From: Rhodoblastus sp963828185
GTDB taxonomy: Bacteria > Pseudomonadota > Alphaproteobacteria > Rhizobiales > Beijerinckiaceae
Assembly (NCBI GenBank): GCA_963828185.1
Contig: CAWHDV010000019.1
Coordinates: forward strand, 186,001-250,000
Reading direction: 5' to 3'
Length of the DNA: 64,000 nt
Shown: one piece after another, positions 43,706 through 52,020 of the stretch
Layout: each line of letters begins with the position of its first letter
How positions within the stretch are numbered: the first letter of the stretch is position 1
The notes under the pieces: model-generated
Told to the model about the DNA's origin: nothing
Databases searched by the model: none
What the model saw: only the letters and a program-made list of their open reading frames with translations
Translations under genes and position numbers: made by a program

Positions 43706-43807
43706 TTTCCAAGTCCTCGTTTGTCCTCGTTTTCCTGAAGTCCTCGTTTTCCAAGTCCTCGTTTTCCAAGTCCTCGTTCGGGAATTCCAGGTCCTCGTTC
43801 GGGAACC
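43706..43807 (-). repeat. Tandem repeat of ribosome-binding-site-like units before a response regulator
   Basis: The coding strand carries AACGAGGAC six times (plus-strand GTCCTCGTT at 43713, 43723, 43740, 43755, 43770, 43791), most in a 15-bp unit AACGAGGACTTGGAA. The last unit places GAGGA eight bases before ATG 43705. The array looks like local expansion of the Shine-Dalgarno region; copy number could alter translation. Confidence 0.75.
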
Positions 43808-43981
43808 AGCGATATGCTGTTATTTGGTTCATAATTAAACTAACCTTGGTCATGCTGTGGCGGAAACTTCCGTATTCTCAATGACTTTTGTCATGGCGCC
43901 CGCGTGAATTCCCTCTTTGCGCCGTCACATCGAGCGACTTCGGCCCCATCCAATTTCATGTGATCGCGGGCTTCGGCGCGC

Positions 43982-44938
43982 TCAGGCGCGTCGGAAGACG
44001 CCCGCCAGTTGCGGCGTCCCGTCCGTCCTGATGAGCTTTCGCGCGCAAAGGTCTTCGAGATGGGCGAGGGTTGTGAGCGCGGCGCCGCCGTTCAGGCGGG
44101 GGTCGAGCTTTTCATAGACCTTGGCGACGATGTCCGGGATGGCGAGCGGCCCCTGGACCAGCGCGGCCAGGATCGAGATTTCCCGTGCGCGGCGATGGTG
44201 CAGCAAGGCGCGTAAAAAACGCTGCGGCTGCGCAACTGGACCGCCATGGCCGGGCCAATAGACCGAATGATCGCAGCCGCGCAAAAGCTCCAGCGAATTG
44301 AGGTAAGGCCGCATGGCGCCATCCGGCGGCGCGACGATGGAGGTCGACCAGGCCATGATATGGTCGCCCGTGAACAAAGCCTTTTCCTCGGCAAGTTCGA
44401 AACAGAGGTGATTCATCGTGTGGCCCGGCGTCGCAATGGCGCGGAGGACGTAACCTGGCCCGGCAAGGATTTCGCCATCGGCGAGAATGCGGTCGGGCCG
44501 ATAATCGAGATCGTTGGCGGCGTCGAGCTTGTTGGTTTCGCCGAGCGCCAGTTCGCGGGCGGAAAAATGCGGCGCGCAGCCGAGGATTTCCGCGCCCGTC
44601 GCCTTTTGCACCGCGCGAGCGGCGGGCGAATGGTCGCGATGGGTATGCGTGACCAGGATTTTGGCGATCCTTTCGCCGTCGAGGGCGGCGAGAAGAGTCT
44701 CGACATGGGCGGGATCGTCGGGGCCGGGGTCGATCAGCGCGACTTCGCCTTCCCCCACCACATAAACACAGGTGCCGGTGGAGGTGAAAGGACCGGGATT
44801 GGGCGCGACCAGGCGACGAATCCGGGGCGACACGCGCATGAGCCGACCCGCCGGGGCGTCAAGGGCGAGATCGAAGCGCGCCTCCTCGGCGTCGGATCGC
44901 TCCGTCGCGTCGCGAGACGTTCCGGATGGTTCGCTCAT
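43982..44938 (-). CDS. Metallo-beta-lactamase-fold hydrolase (LACTB2-like)
   Basis: A 318-residue MBL-fold protein. The zinc site is THTHRDHSPAAR (HxHxDH), then ATPGHTMNHLCFEL, GDHIMAWSTSIVAPPDG and WPGHGGPV. The C-terminal winged helix (ALVQGPLAIPDIVAKVYEK) is found in LACTB2-like enzymes, which act on RNA or small esters. The substrate is not evident. A stretch of about 35 residues before the fold is acidic and probably disordered. It is separated by 21 bases from the upstream secreted protein gene on the same strand. Confidence 0.87.
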   Translation of the reverse strand: MSEPSGTSRDATERSDAEEARFDLALDAPAGRLMRVSPRIRRLVAPNPGPFTSTGTCVYVVGEGEVALIDPGPDDPAHVETLLAALDGERIAKILVTHTHRDHSPAARAVQKATGAEILGCAPHFSARELALGETNKLDAANDLDYRPDRILADGEILAGPGYVLRAIATPGHTMNHLCFELAEEKALFTGDHIMAWSTSIVAPPDGAMRPYLNSLELLRGCDHSVYWPGHGGPVAQPQRFLRALLHHRRAREISILAALVQGPLAIPDIVAKVYEKLDPRLNGGAALTTLAHLEDLCARKLIRTDGTPQLAGVFRRA

Positions 44939-44959
44939 GCGCCATCCCCGCCGATAGCT

Positions 44960-45448
44960 TCAGTCAAGCTTGCGCGCGCTCCAGTGTCCGCCGCAGAATT
45001 CGGTCTGAGACGACCAAGGGCCCTGGGCGAATTCGCCCTGGACTTTGCCGAAGGCGTGCATTTCCTTTTCGCCGTTGATGAAATGACCAACGAACTCATT
45101 GGTTTCATCGATATAGCCCCAAGGCGTGATGCCGGAGGCATCGATGCCGGTGACGCGGTTTTTCTTGATGGTCACCACCGCCGTGCCGGATGGGGCGCAT
45201 TTGCCGACAGTCGTCTGGACATCGACGCGCCAGAGGCCGTCGTGAAACTCGACCGGCTGGGCGGCTTGTGCCGGCTCTTGCTGCGCGGCAGGGTTTTGCT
45301 GCGCGGCAGGGTCTTGCTGCGCGCCAGGGTCTTGCTGCGCGCCAGGGTCTTGCTGGGCGCCAGGGTCTTGCTGCGCGTCTTGCTGCGCCAGGGCGGCCAA
45401 AGGCAGGAGCGTCAGGATGAAAGTAGCAACGAATTGACCCGCGCGCAC
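44960..45448 (-). CDS. Small secreted protein with AQQDPG tandem repeats
   Basis: A 162-residue protein starting at GTG 45448, which has a perfect AAGGAGG eight bases upstream. The signal peptide (FVATFILTLLPLAALA) is followed by about seven copies of a six-residue repeat, AQQDPG or AQQxPA, encoded by 18-bp tandem units at about 45268-45385. The C-terminal 95 residues form a compact domain (FHDGLWRVDVQTTVGKCAPS, ITPWGYIDETNEFVGHF, TEFCGGHWSARKL) with two cysteines. I do not recognise the family. The repeat number is likely to vary between strains. Confidence 0.7.
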   Translation of the reverse strand: MRAGQFVATFILTLLPLAALAQQDAQQDPGAQQDPGAQQDPGAQQDPAAQQNPAAQQEPAQAAQPVEFHDGLWRVDVQTTVGKCAPSGTAVVTIKKNRVTGIDASGITPWGYIDETNEFVGHFINGEKEMHAFGKVQGEFAQGPWSSQTEFCGGHWSARKLD

Positions 45449-45601
45449 GAAACGCCTCCTTTTATGCGCCGCCCTGAGGGCGCGCTTTGCAACTTCCATG
45501 GCTTGCATGTTTCACGCGATTCGCAAAGCGTGGTCCGTCGAGGCGCACGAAAAATTTTTTAATTCCGCATCAAAAGCCTGACGCTTTCAACGCCGAAAAA
45601 A

Positions 45602-47419
45602 CTACGCTTTCAACGCCTCGCGCAATTGCGCCAGGACGTCGCCGCCGACATGGATGAAATCATGCACGCCGGCCTCGCGCCATTGCGCCTCCATCTCGCC
45701 GGGACGCCCCGCCAGATAGATCTTGCCGCCGACCGCCGCGAGCCGCTTCGCCGCTTCGATTCCTTGCTCGGCGTAGAGCGCGTCCGAAGAGCACAGGACA
45801 GCCAGGCGGGCGCCGCTGGCCTTGTAGCCCGAAGCCAGCGAGGCCGCGTCGGAAAAGCCGTCATTGCCGAGGGCTTCGACGCCGCCGGCCTCGAAAAAGT
45901 TCTTGGCGAAAGTGGCGCGCGCCGTGAAGGCCGCGACGGGTCCGAGATTGGCCAGGAAAATGGCCGGGCGGCTCGGCGCCGCTTCCGCAAGGTCGCGCAG
46001 CGCCTCGAACGGCTCGGCGATGCGATGCGGCGCCAGCGCCTTGCCGCCGGACGAGGGCGCGGGCGGCGCCGGCAGCAGCACCGAAACCGGCTTTTCAAAG
46101 ATGTCGGGGAATTCGCTGGCGCCGGTCAGCGGCTCCTTGCGGCGCGCGACATTTTTTGCGCGCTCGGCGGCGATTTTCGCGACATCCGCCTGAAAGGCGC
46201 CGCTTGCGAGCATTTTCGGCAGGCCGCCGGCCGTCTCGATCTGCTGGAACAGCGCGTAGCCGCGTTCGACCAGCGCGTCGGTCAGCGCCTCGACGCCGCC
46301 CGAGCCGGCGGCGGGATCCGCGACCTTGCCGAGATTGGATTCTTCCAGCAGCACGAGCTGGGTGTTGCGCGCAAGGCGGCGGGCGAAGGCGTCGGGCAGC
46401 CCGAGCGCCTGGGTGAAGGGCAGGACGCAGATCGAATCCGCGCCGCCGAGGCCGGCGGAAAAGACCGCGACGGTGGAGCGCAGCAGGTTCACCCAGGGAT
46501 CGCGCCGCGTCATCATCCGCCAGGCGGTTTCGCCATGCAGGCGGATCGGCTTCGGCTCGAGGCCGCAGGCGCGCTCGATCGCCGCCCACAGCCGCCGGAG
46601 GGCGCGGAATTTGGCGAGGCTCAAAAACTCGTCGGCGTCGGCGGCGAGCCGGAAATCGATCATTTTTCGCGCGTCGTCGAGGCTGACGCCGCCGGCCTCC
46701 AACACCCGCAGGGCCGCTATGCCGCTGGCGAGCGCAAAGGCCAGTTCCTGCGTCGGCGAGCCGCCCGCCGCGTGGACGGCCCGGCCGTCGGCGGCGATCA
46801 GGCCGCGGGCAAAACCCTTGGACGCGAGCAGGGCGGCCTGTTGCGCCAGTTGCGCGCCGGCCGCCGCCCAGTCGAGAACCTCGCCCTGCGCGATTGCCGC
46901 GCCGATCGGGTCGAGACCGAAGGAAACATCGAGTTTGGCCGGATCGTATTTCCGCGCCGCGACGAGTTCGAGGAAGGCGGCGACAAAGGCGTCCGCCTGC
47001 GCCGGCAGGTCGAGGATGACGCGCAGCCCGGCGTCGAGATGCGCGTCCTTGAGCGCCGGGGCGAGGGCCGTGGCGTCTTTCAGGCCGAAGCCGTAGGCGC
47101 CGACCGAGCCGGCGAAGGCGACATGCAGCCCGTTGGCGCCGTTTTCGAGATCGGCCAAAGCGAGGGCGTTGGCCTGCGCGGCGTCGGGATGATCGACGCG
47201 GGCCGTCACCGCCCATTCGTTTTCGGCGCGAAACGCGCGGGGCTTTCCCGTGGCGCGGGGGTAGAGCGGCAGGATGTCGAAACCGTCATAAGTCTTGCTG
47301 ACCAGCTTCTGCAACGGCGCGCCCTTGAGCGCGACCTCCACGCGCCCGCGCCATTGCTCCTCGGTCGCGGGCGAAAAGGTGTCGGCAAAGGGGGCGTAAG
47401 CCTGGTCGGTCGAAGCCAT
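45602..47419 (-). CDS. mutA: Methylmalonyl-CoA mutase small subunit
   Basis: A 605-residue homologue of the catalytic mutase subunit that has lost the cobalamin motif; the C-terminus (FIHVGGDVLAQLREAL) lacks DxHxxG. Barrel blocks include TYDGFDILPLYPRATG, LKDATALAPALKDAHLD and RDPWVNLLRSTVAVFSAGLG, then RLARNTQLVLLEESNLGKV. It pairs with the large subunit encoded at 30029-32189 as a heterodimer for propionate and branched-chain carbon entry to succinyl-CoA. The genes are usually neighbours; here they are 13 kb apart and on opposite strands. ATG 47419 is chosen because the family begins there. Confidence 0.9.
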   Translation of the reverse strand: MASTDQAYAPFADTFSPATEEQWRGRVEVALKGAPLQKLVSKTYDGFDILPLYPRATGKPRAFRAENEWAVTARVDHPDAAQANALALADLENGANGLHVAFAGSVGAYGFGLKDATALAPALKDAHLDAGLRVILDLPAQADAFVAAFLELVAARKYDPAKLDVSFGLDPIGAAIAQGEVLDWAAAGAQLAQQAALLASKGFARGLIAADGRAVHAAGGSPTQELAFALASGIAALRVLEAGGVSLDDARKMIDFRLAADADEFLSLAKFRALRRLWAAIERACGLEPKPIRLHGETAWRMMTRRDPWVNLLRSTVAVFSAGLGGADSICVLPFTQALGLPDAFARRLARNTQLVLLEESNLGKVADPAAGSGGVEALTDALVERGYALFQQIETAGGLPKMLASGAFQADVAKIAAERAKNVARRKEPLTGASEFPDIFEKPVSVLLPAPPAPSSGGKALAPHRIAEPFEALRDLAEAAPSRPAIFLANLGPVAAFTARATFAKNFFEAGGVEALGNDGFSDAASLASGYKASGARLAVLCSSDALYAEQGIEAAKRLAAVGGKIYLAGRPGEMEAQWREAGVHDFIHVGGDVLAQLREALKA

Positions 47420-47562
47420 GAACGAAGGTCTCCTGGTTGGCTTTTCCGCGTCCTTTTGCCACTTTGCGCGATGCGGCGCCAGCCGTCCTTTGTCGAAGGC
47501 GGCCTTGTCATGTCGAATCCGATTTCGCCGGGCGGCGCGTTTTGGGCGGATATTTTTTGAGG

Positions 47563-48399
47563 CTAGCGAGGCGCGGCGAGCGCATGCACCAGCGCCGAAC
47601 GCAGGTCGACATGCGGCGGATTGTCGGGCGGCGCCACGGGGACGCCGGGACGCAGGTCGCAATCTGGCGCCAGCACGCCCACCAGAACCTCGCCATCGGT
47701 GAAGTAGCGGTCGCCGCCGCCGTTTTTCCCGTACAAGGTCGGCCCTATCCCCTCGATCTGGAAAAATGAGCGGATCGCCCCGGCCTTGCCGAGCGCTTCT
47801 CCGACGAAGGCGCGCTCGGCGTCGAGATCGGCGCCGATATGATGCGTCACCTGCAAGGTGAAATGGCTCAGGCCCACGCCGCGATCATAGCTGGCCGAGG
47901 CGAGCCAGAGCGAACGGCGGTCGAACAGGTCGCCGCCGATGCGCCACAGCCTGATGTGATGGCGCCGCGCGGCGGAAAGCCCGTCGGGCAACTGGAAAGC
48001 GACATCCTCCATGCGGCCATCATAATAAAGAGGGCTGACCGGCGCGGCGGGATCTGGCCGGCGCAGGACGACGCTGCCGGCGATCTTCATGCTGGAGCGC
48101 AAGGTCACGGAATCCGCGAGCGTCCAGCCGGCCGAGCGAAAGGCGCATAAAACCTCGGCCCGGTCGCCGACAAGACCGAAATTGATCGGATCGCCGGCGA
48201 TGCCCTGTCCGGTGCGGGTCACCATCGCCTGGCCGGCCAGCACCGCCTGGCGTTCCGCGCGCTTCCAGATCGCCGGCAGGGCGAGGTAGGCGAGCGCGGC
48301 CCAGATCGCCAGCGCAAGGGCCGCAAGCGAAAAACCGCGCCGCAATCGGCGGAGCTCTTTGCTTTTCGCGTTGCGCGTGAGGGCGCCTAGGGCGTCCAT
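47563..48399 (-). CDS. LssY-like C-terminal domain protein
   Basis: A 278-residue protein with one transmembrane helix near residues 24-48 and a C-terminal LssY_C domain: TLRSSMKIAGSVVLRRPDP, VSPLYYDGRMEDVAFQLP, RRHHIRLWRIGG, GLSHFTLQVTHHIGADLDAE and IGPTLYGKNGGGDRYFTDGE. In Legionella LssY this domain follows a phosphatase part, which is missing here, so only the soluble half is present behind a membrane anchor. Substrate and role are unknown. ATG 48399 is preferred over an upstream in-frame TTG. Confidence 0.75.
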   Translation of the reverse strand: MDALGALTRNAKSKELRRLRRGFSLAALALAIWAALAYLALPAIWKRAERQAVLAGQAMVTRTGQGIAGDPINFGLVGDRAEVLCAFRSAGWTLADSVTLRSSMKIAGSVVLRRPDPAAPVSPLYYDGRMEDVAFQLPDGLSAARRHHIRLWRIGGDLFDRRSLWLASASYDRGVGLSHFTLQVTHHIGADLDAERAFVGEALGKAGAIRSFFQIEGIGPTLYGKNGGGDRYFTDGEVLVGVLAPDCDLRPGVPVAPPDNPPHVDLRSALVHALAAPR

Positions 48400-48552
48400 G
48401 GTGGAAGACAGGCGTTCATGGGCAAAAGATAGAGAGCAAAGCAGCCCGGCGTTCAATCGAAAAAAGCCGGGCCTGGAGCCTTTCGCGACCTGACGCCGTC
48501 AAATCGTAAAAGGCCCAGGCGCCGACCTGCAATATTCAAACCGGTCGGATTG

Positions 48553-48765
48553 TTACATCTTCTTGTCCATCTTCTTTTCCATCATGTGATGATGATGGTG
48601 ATGCATCGTACGCATATGATGATGCATGTGCATGTGATGATGATGGTGATGCATCATCATCTTGTGTTCCGGCGGCGGAGCCTCGGTCTTGTCCTGCGCC
48701 ATCGCGTAAGGAGCGGCGGCGACCGCCGAAGACAAGACCAGAACTGCGAGCAATTTCTTCAACAT
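48553..48765 (-). CDS. His/Met-rich small periplasmic peptide (putative metal binder)
   Basis: A 70-residue product with a signal peptide (LLAVLVLSSAVAAAPYAMAQ) and a mature part of about 45 residues containing roughly 17 His and 10 Met, in clusters such as KMMMHHHHHH and MHHHHHHMME. Such composition binds copper, nickel, zinc or silver. The gene has GGGGAGA upstream of ATG 48765 and a plausible promoter at 48811-48838. No known family fits. No metal transporter or regulator is adjacent. It is small but convincing because of the signal sequence, ribosome-binding site and stop. Confidence 0.78.
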   Translation of the reverse strand: MLKKLLAVLVLSSAVAAAPYAMAQDKTEAPPPEHKMMMHHHHHHMHMHHHMRTMHHHHHHMMEKKMDKKM

Positions 48766-48810
48766 GACATTCTCCCCTGAAACCTTGGTCGAAAGGTAAT
48801 TTGCTCCGGA

Positions 48811-48838
48811 AAAGTATGGTGGAGGCGACGTTTTGCAA
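48811..48838 (-). promoter_or_regulatory. Predicted promoter of the His-rich peptide gene
   Basis: Minus-strand TTGCAA (48833-48838), a 16-base spacer and TACTTT (48811-48816), about 45 bases before the start codon, in the 244-bp gap 48766-49009 that otherwise shows nothing I can name. Confidence 0.35.
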
Positions 48839-49009
48839 GCAGTATATTTTTTGCGGCGAAGGGAACTAAAATGCTCTCGTCCAATTATCGCCGCCTTTTT
48901 CCCGCATGTGCGAAGGAGGGCGAAAAGCGCGATTCATTTTTGGTTAGGCTGATCGAGGTTTTAGTGCGATGCGGTCGCCACGGATGAGCCGGCGGCAAGG
49001 GGCGAGAAG

Positions 49010-50392
49010 TTGCATTCAATTTTTAATGATTGGCGGTCCGGGCTTGCGAGCCTCGGAATGGCCTTGGTTTTGCTTTCCTGCCTCACGGCGTGCAGCCCGG
49101 ACGGCATAGCGGCGGCGAGCGCCAACCTTGGCTCGACCATGACCGACGATGTCGCGCGCCAGGCCAGCAATGTCGGCGGCCTCATCAGCAGCCAGCCGGA
49201 CGCGCCGGCCCATACATTGCAGATGTTCATCGCCTCGACCCGCAGGGGCGGTTCGCACGCAACCGAACTGACGCCGGGCGCAAAGGCTCGATATTCGCTC
49301 GATTTCGTGTCCGTGCCGCCCGGCCACAAGACGGGGCAGATCGAACGGCCGGCGTTCGGCCGTCCGAATCCGGAGCGCGACTTCGCGGTCATGGGCCATC
49401 GCAATCTCGAGGACGATTCCTTCCGCGCCGAGCTCGCCGCGCATGTTTCGGGGCGCATCGGCGCCGATCGCGATGTCCTTGTCTACGTTCACGGCTTCAA
49501 CACCTCGCTCGGGGAGGCGCGCTTCCGGCTGGCGCAGATCGTCATGGACGGCAAGTTCGGCGGCGTCCCGGTTCTGTTCACATGGCCGTCGAAATCGGCG
49601 CTGCTGGCCTATGGAGCCGACAAGGAAAGCGCCACGGCCTCGCGCGACGCCCTGCTGAAATTGCTGACCGAAATCAGCGAGACGCCGGGCATCGGCCGCA
49701 TCCAGATCCTGGCCCATTCCATGGGCACCTGGCTGACCATGGAGACCTTGCGCGAGGCGGCCCTGTCCGGTTCGCCCGATCTGCACGGCAAGATGGGCGA
49801 CGTCCTGCTGGCCGCGCCGGATATCGACCTTTCGGTGTTCAAGGAGCAGATCGCGCGGCTCGACGCGGCGCATTTCTCGATCTTCGTCTCCAAGGGCGAC
49901 CGCGCCTTGCAGCTCTCCGCCGGCATCCAGGGCGACCGCCGCCTCGGCTCGATCGATCCCGGCAACGACCAGGATCGGGAAATGATCCAAAATCTCGGGG
50001 TCAGGGTTTATGACATCTCCGATCTTTCAACCGGATTGATCGGCCACGACGTCTATGGCGACGCGCCGCTGGTCGTGCGCCAGATCGGCAAGGCGATCAC
50101 CGCGCCCACCGCCGGAGACGGCGGACAGGCGGTGATCGACGCCGGCGCCGACCGCGCGCCGCAGCCGACGCCGTCAAGCGCCATCGCAACGCAGCCGCTC
50201 CCGCCAGGGGCGGCGCCGCAACCGGGCGCCGCCGCTTCGCCGATTGTCGGGGCGCCGGTCGCCAGGGCGCCGTCACAGGCCCCGGCGGCAGCCGTGGGCG
50301 CCCCGCAACCGGCCGCCGCAGCGCCCGTTTCGGGAGCGCCGGACGTCGCGGCGCAGGCGTCGAAATTGCTGTCTACTTCATCGCCCCAGTAA
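49010..50392 (+). CDS. Alpha/beta hydrolase lipoprotein (DUF900)
   Basis: A 460-residue lipoprotein: ALVLLSCLTAC is a lipobox, so lipid attachment at the Cys near residue 28 is expected. The hydrolase core has FIASTRRGG, VLVYVHGFNTSLGEARFRLA, FTWPSKSALLAYGADKESA and ILAHSMGTWLTMETLR with the nucleophile Ser, followed by VLLAAPDIDLSVFKEQI. The last 100 residues are low-complexity Ala/Pro. The start is uncertain: TTG 49010 has AAGGGG-GAG before it, and an ATG at 49058 would give a shorter n-region. The 3' end overlaps that of the convergent ATPase by 20 bases. The substrate is unknown. Confidence 0.83.
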   Translation: MHSIFNDWRSGLASLGMALVLLSCLTACSPDGIAAASANLGSTMTDDVARQASNVGGLISSQPDAPAHTLQMFIASTRRGGSHATELTPGAKARYSLDFVSVPPGHKTGQIERPAFGRPNPERDFAVMGHRNLEDDSFRAELAAHVSGRIGADRDVLVYVHGFNTSLGEARFRLAQIVMDGKFGGVPVLFTWPSKSALLAYGADKESATASRDALLKLLTEISETPGIGRIQILAHSMGTWLTMETLREAALSGSPDLHGKMGDVLLAAPDIDLSVFKEQIARLDAAHFSIFVSKGDRALQLSAGIQGDRRLGSIDPGNDQDREMIQNLGVRVYDISDLSTGLIGHDVYGDAPLVVRQIGKAITAPTAGDGGQAVIDAGADRAPQPTPSSAIATQPLPPGAAPQPGAAASPIVGAPVARAPSQAPAAAVGAPQPAAAAPVSGAPDVAAQASKLLSTSSPQ

Positions 50393-51890
50393 TCCCGCGC
50401 AAGATTTCGCGCGCGATTGTCGAGCCGACCGTGCGCGCGACCGAGGTTGTCGCCGAGCGCACGACCGCCTGGCCGAGCGACATGCGCTTGCCCTGGGGAC
50501 GGAACAGGTCGTCGAGGCCCGAACCGATTTTCGATAACAGGCCGCTATCCGCCGCGTTCGGCTGACCCGCCGCGACGGGCGGGCCGGAGGTGCGATTTTG
50601 CGCCCGCGCCTGCAGGATTTCGAAAGCCGACTGACGATCCACGGGCGTGTCATACTTGCCCTTGAAGGGGCTCGAATCCTGCACGTCCTGCAGTTCCGCG
50701 GTCGTGATGGGGCCGACGCGCGAGACCGGCGGCGCGATCAGCGCGCGCGTCACGATCTCCGGCGCGCCGGATGGGTCGAGCATCGACACCAGGGCTTCGC
50801 CGACATTGAGTTTGGTGATCGCGTCGGCCGTGTCGAAGGAAGGGTTCTGGCGGAAAGTCTCGGCGGCGACCTTCACCGCCTTCTGGTCGCGCGGGGTGAA
50901 GGCGCGAAGCGCGTGCTGCGCGCGATTGCCCAGCTGGCCCAGCACGATGTCGGGCACGTCGGCCGGGCTCTGGGTGACGAAGTAGACGCCGACGCCCTTG
51001 CTGCGGATCAACCGCACCACCTGCTCGATGGCCGCAAGCAGCGCCTTTGGCGCATTGTCGAACAGGAGATGCGCCTCGTCGAAGAAGAACACCAGCTTGG
51101 GCTTGTCGGGGTCGCCGACTTCCGGCAGGCGGGAAAAAAGCTCCGACAGCAGCCAGAACAGGAAGGTCGCGTAGAGATCGGGGCTGCGGACCAGCCGTTC
51201 GGCTTTCAGGATATGGATGAAGCCGCGTCCGTCGATATCGGTCTGCAGCAGGTCGTCGATGTCGAGCGCCGGTTCGCCGAAGAACTTGTCGGCGCCCTGG
51301 TTTTCCAGCACCAGCAATTGCCGCTGGATGGCGCCGATGCTCGCCGGCGCGACATTGCCGTAACGTTGCTGCAGCTCGGCGGCGTTTTGCGAGATGTAGC
51401 CGAGGATGGCGCGCAGGTCCTTGAGGTCGAGCAGCGCCAGGCCCTGTTCGTCGGCGACGCGGAAGGCGATGTTGAGCACGCCTTCCTGGATTTCGTTGAG
51501 CTCGAGGACGCGGGAGAGCAGCAGCGGCCCCATTTCGGCGATGGTGGCGCGCACCGGATGACCGTTTTCACCAAAGATGTCCCAGAACACGCAGCGGAAC
51601 TGGTCGGGCTCGTAGGCGAGGCCGATCTGTCTGGCGCGATCCACAAAGGCCTGCTTGCCGTCGCCAGGCATGGCTATGCCCGAGAGGTCGCCCTTGACGT
51701 CGGCGGCGAAGACGCAGGTTCCGGCGGCGCAAAAGCCCTCGGCCAGCTTTTGCAGCGTCACGGTCTTGCCGGTCCCGGTCGCGCCGGCGACGAGGCCGTG
51801 GCGGTTGCCGTAGCGCAGCAGGAGATAGAGGTAATCCTCGGCCTTGCCGACGAGGACCTTGCCGGGAATATTTTGCGGGTCTTCGGCCAT
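50373..51890 (-). CDS. HerA-like helicase/ATPase (DUF853)
   Basis: A 505-residue ATPase. Walker A is VAGATGTGKTVTLQKLAEGF near residue 35; the Walker B region is LVFFFDEAHLLFDNAPKALL; a VYFVTQSPADVPDIVLGQLG sensor block and RAFTPRDQKAVKVAAETFR follow. DUF853 proteins are hexameric ATPases of the HerA/FtsK group whose role is unclear. The C-terminal 100 residues are Ser/Thr/Ala-rich and probably linker with a short terminal helix. It converges on the DUF900 lipoprotein gene with overlapping 3' ends and is divergent from ccmI. It is the second HerA-like ATPase in the window and not a close copy of the one at 15051-16523. Confidence 0.86.
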   Translation of the reverse strand: MAEDPQNIPGKVLVGKAEDYLYLLLRYGNRHGLVAGATGTGKTVTLQKLAEGFCAAGTCVFAADVKGDLSGIAMPGDGKQAFVDRARQIGLAYEPDQFRCVFWDIFGENGHPVRATIAEMGPLLLSRVLELNEIQEGVLNIAFRVADEQGLALLDLKDLRAILGYISQNAAELQQRYGNVAPASIGAIQRQLLVLENQGADKFFGEPALDIDDLLQTDIDGRGFIHILKAERLVRSPDLYATFLFWLLSELFSRLPEVGDPDKPKLVFFFDEAHLLFDNAPKALLAAIEQVVRLIRSKGVGVYFVTQSPADVPDIVLGQLGNRAQHALRAFTPRDQKAVKVAAETFRQNPSFDTADAITKLNVGEALVSMLDPSGAPEIVTRALIAPPVSRVGPITTAELQDVQDSSPFKGKYDTPVDRQSAFEILQARAQNRTSGPPVAAGQPNAADSGLLSKIGSGLDDLFRPQGKRMSLGQAVVRSATTSVARTVGSTIAREILRGITGAMK

Positions 51891-52020
51891 TGCGCTTGCG
51901 ACTCGTGAGGGGAGGAGAGCGCCAGACTAGCGCGGAAAACATCGGCAGGCGAGGACGCGAGTCCGTTCCGCGACAAGACGGCTCTTTCTTTGGCGATTGG
52001 AAAAAGATAAAGCTCTCAAA

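Noticed and set aside
43706..43807. CRISPR array before the response regulator
   Set aside because: The units are about 15 bp with almost no unique spacers and form a tandem repeat. No cas genes are present.
47563..48399. SURF1-type cytochrome oxidase assembly protein
   Set aside because: The single membrane helix and size first suggested it, but the RRHHIRLWRIGG and GGGDRYFTDGE blocks belong to the LssY C-terminal family, and no SURF1 signature is present.
15051..51890. Two HerA-like ATPases as parts of one defence system
   Set aside because: They are of different families (DUF87 and DUF853), 34 kb apart, and neither has a nuclease or other defence gene beside it. Nothing supports a joint role.
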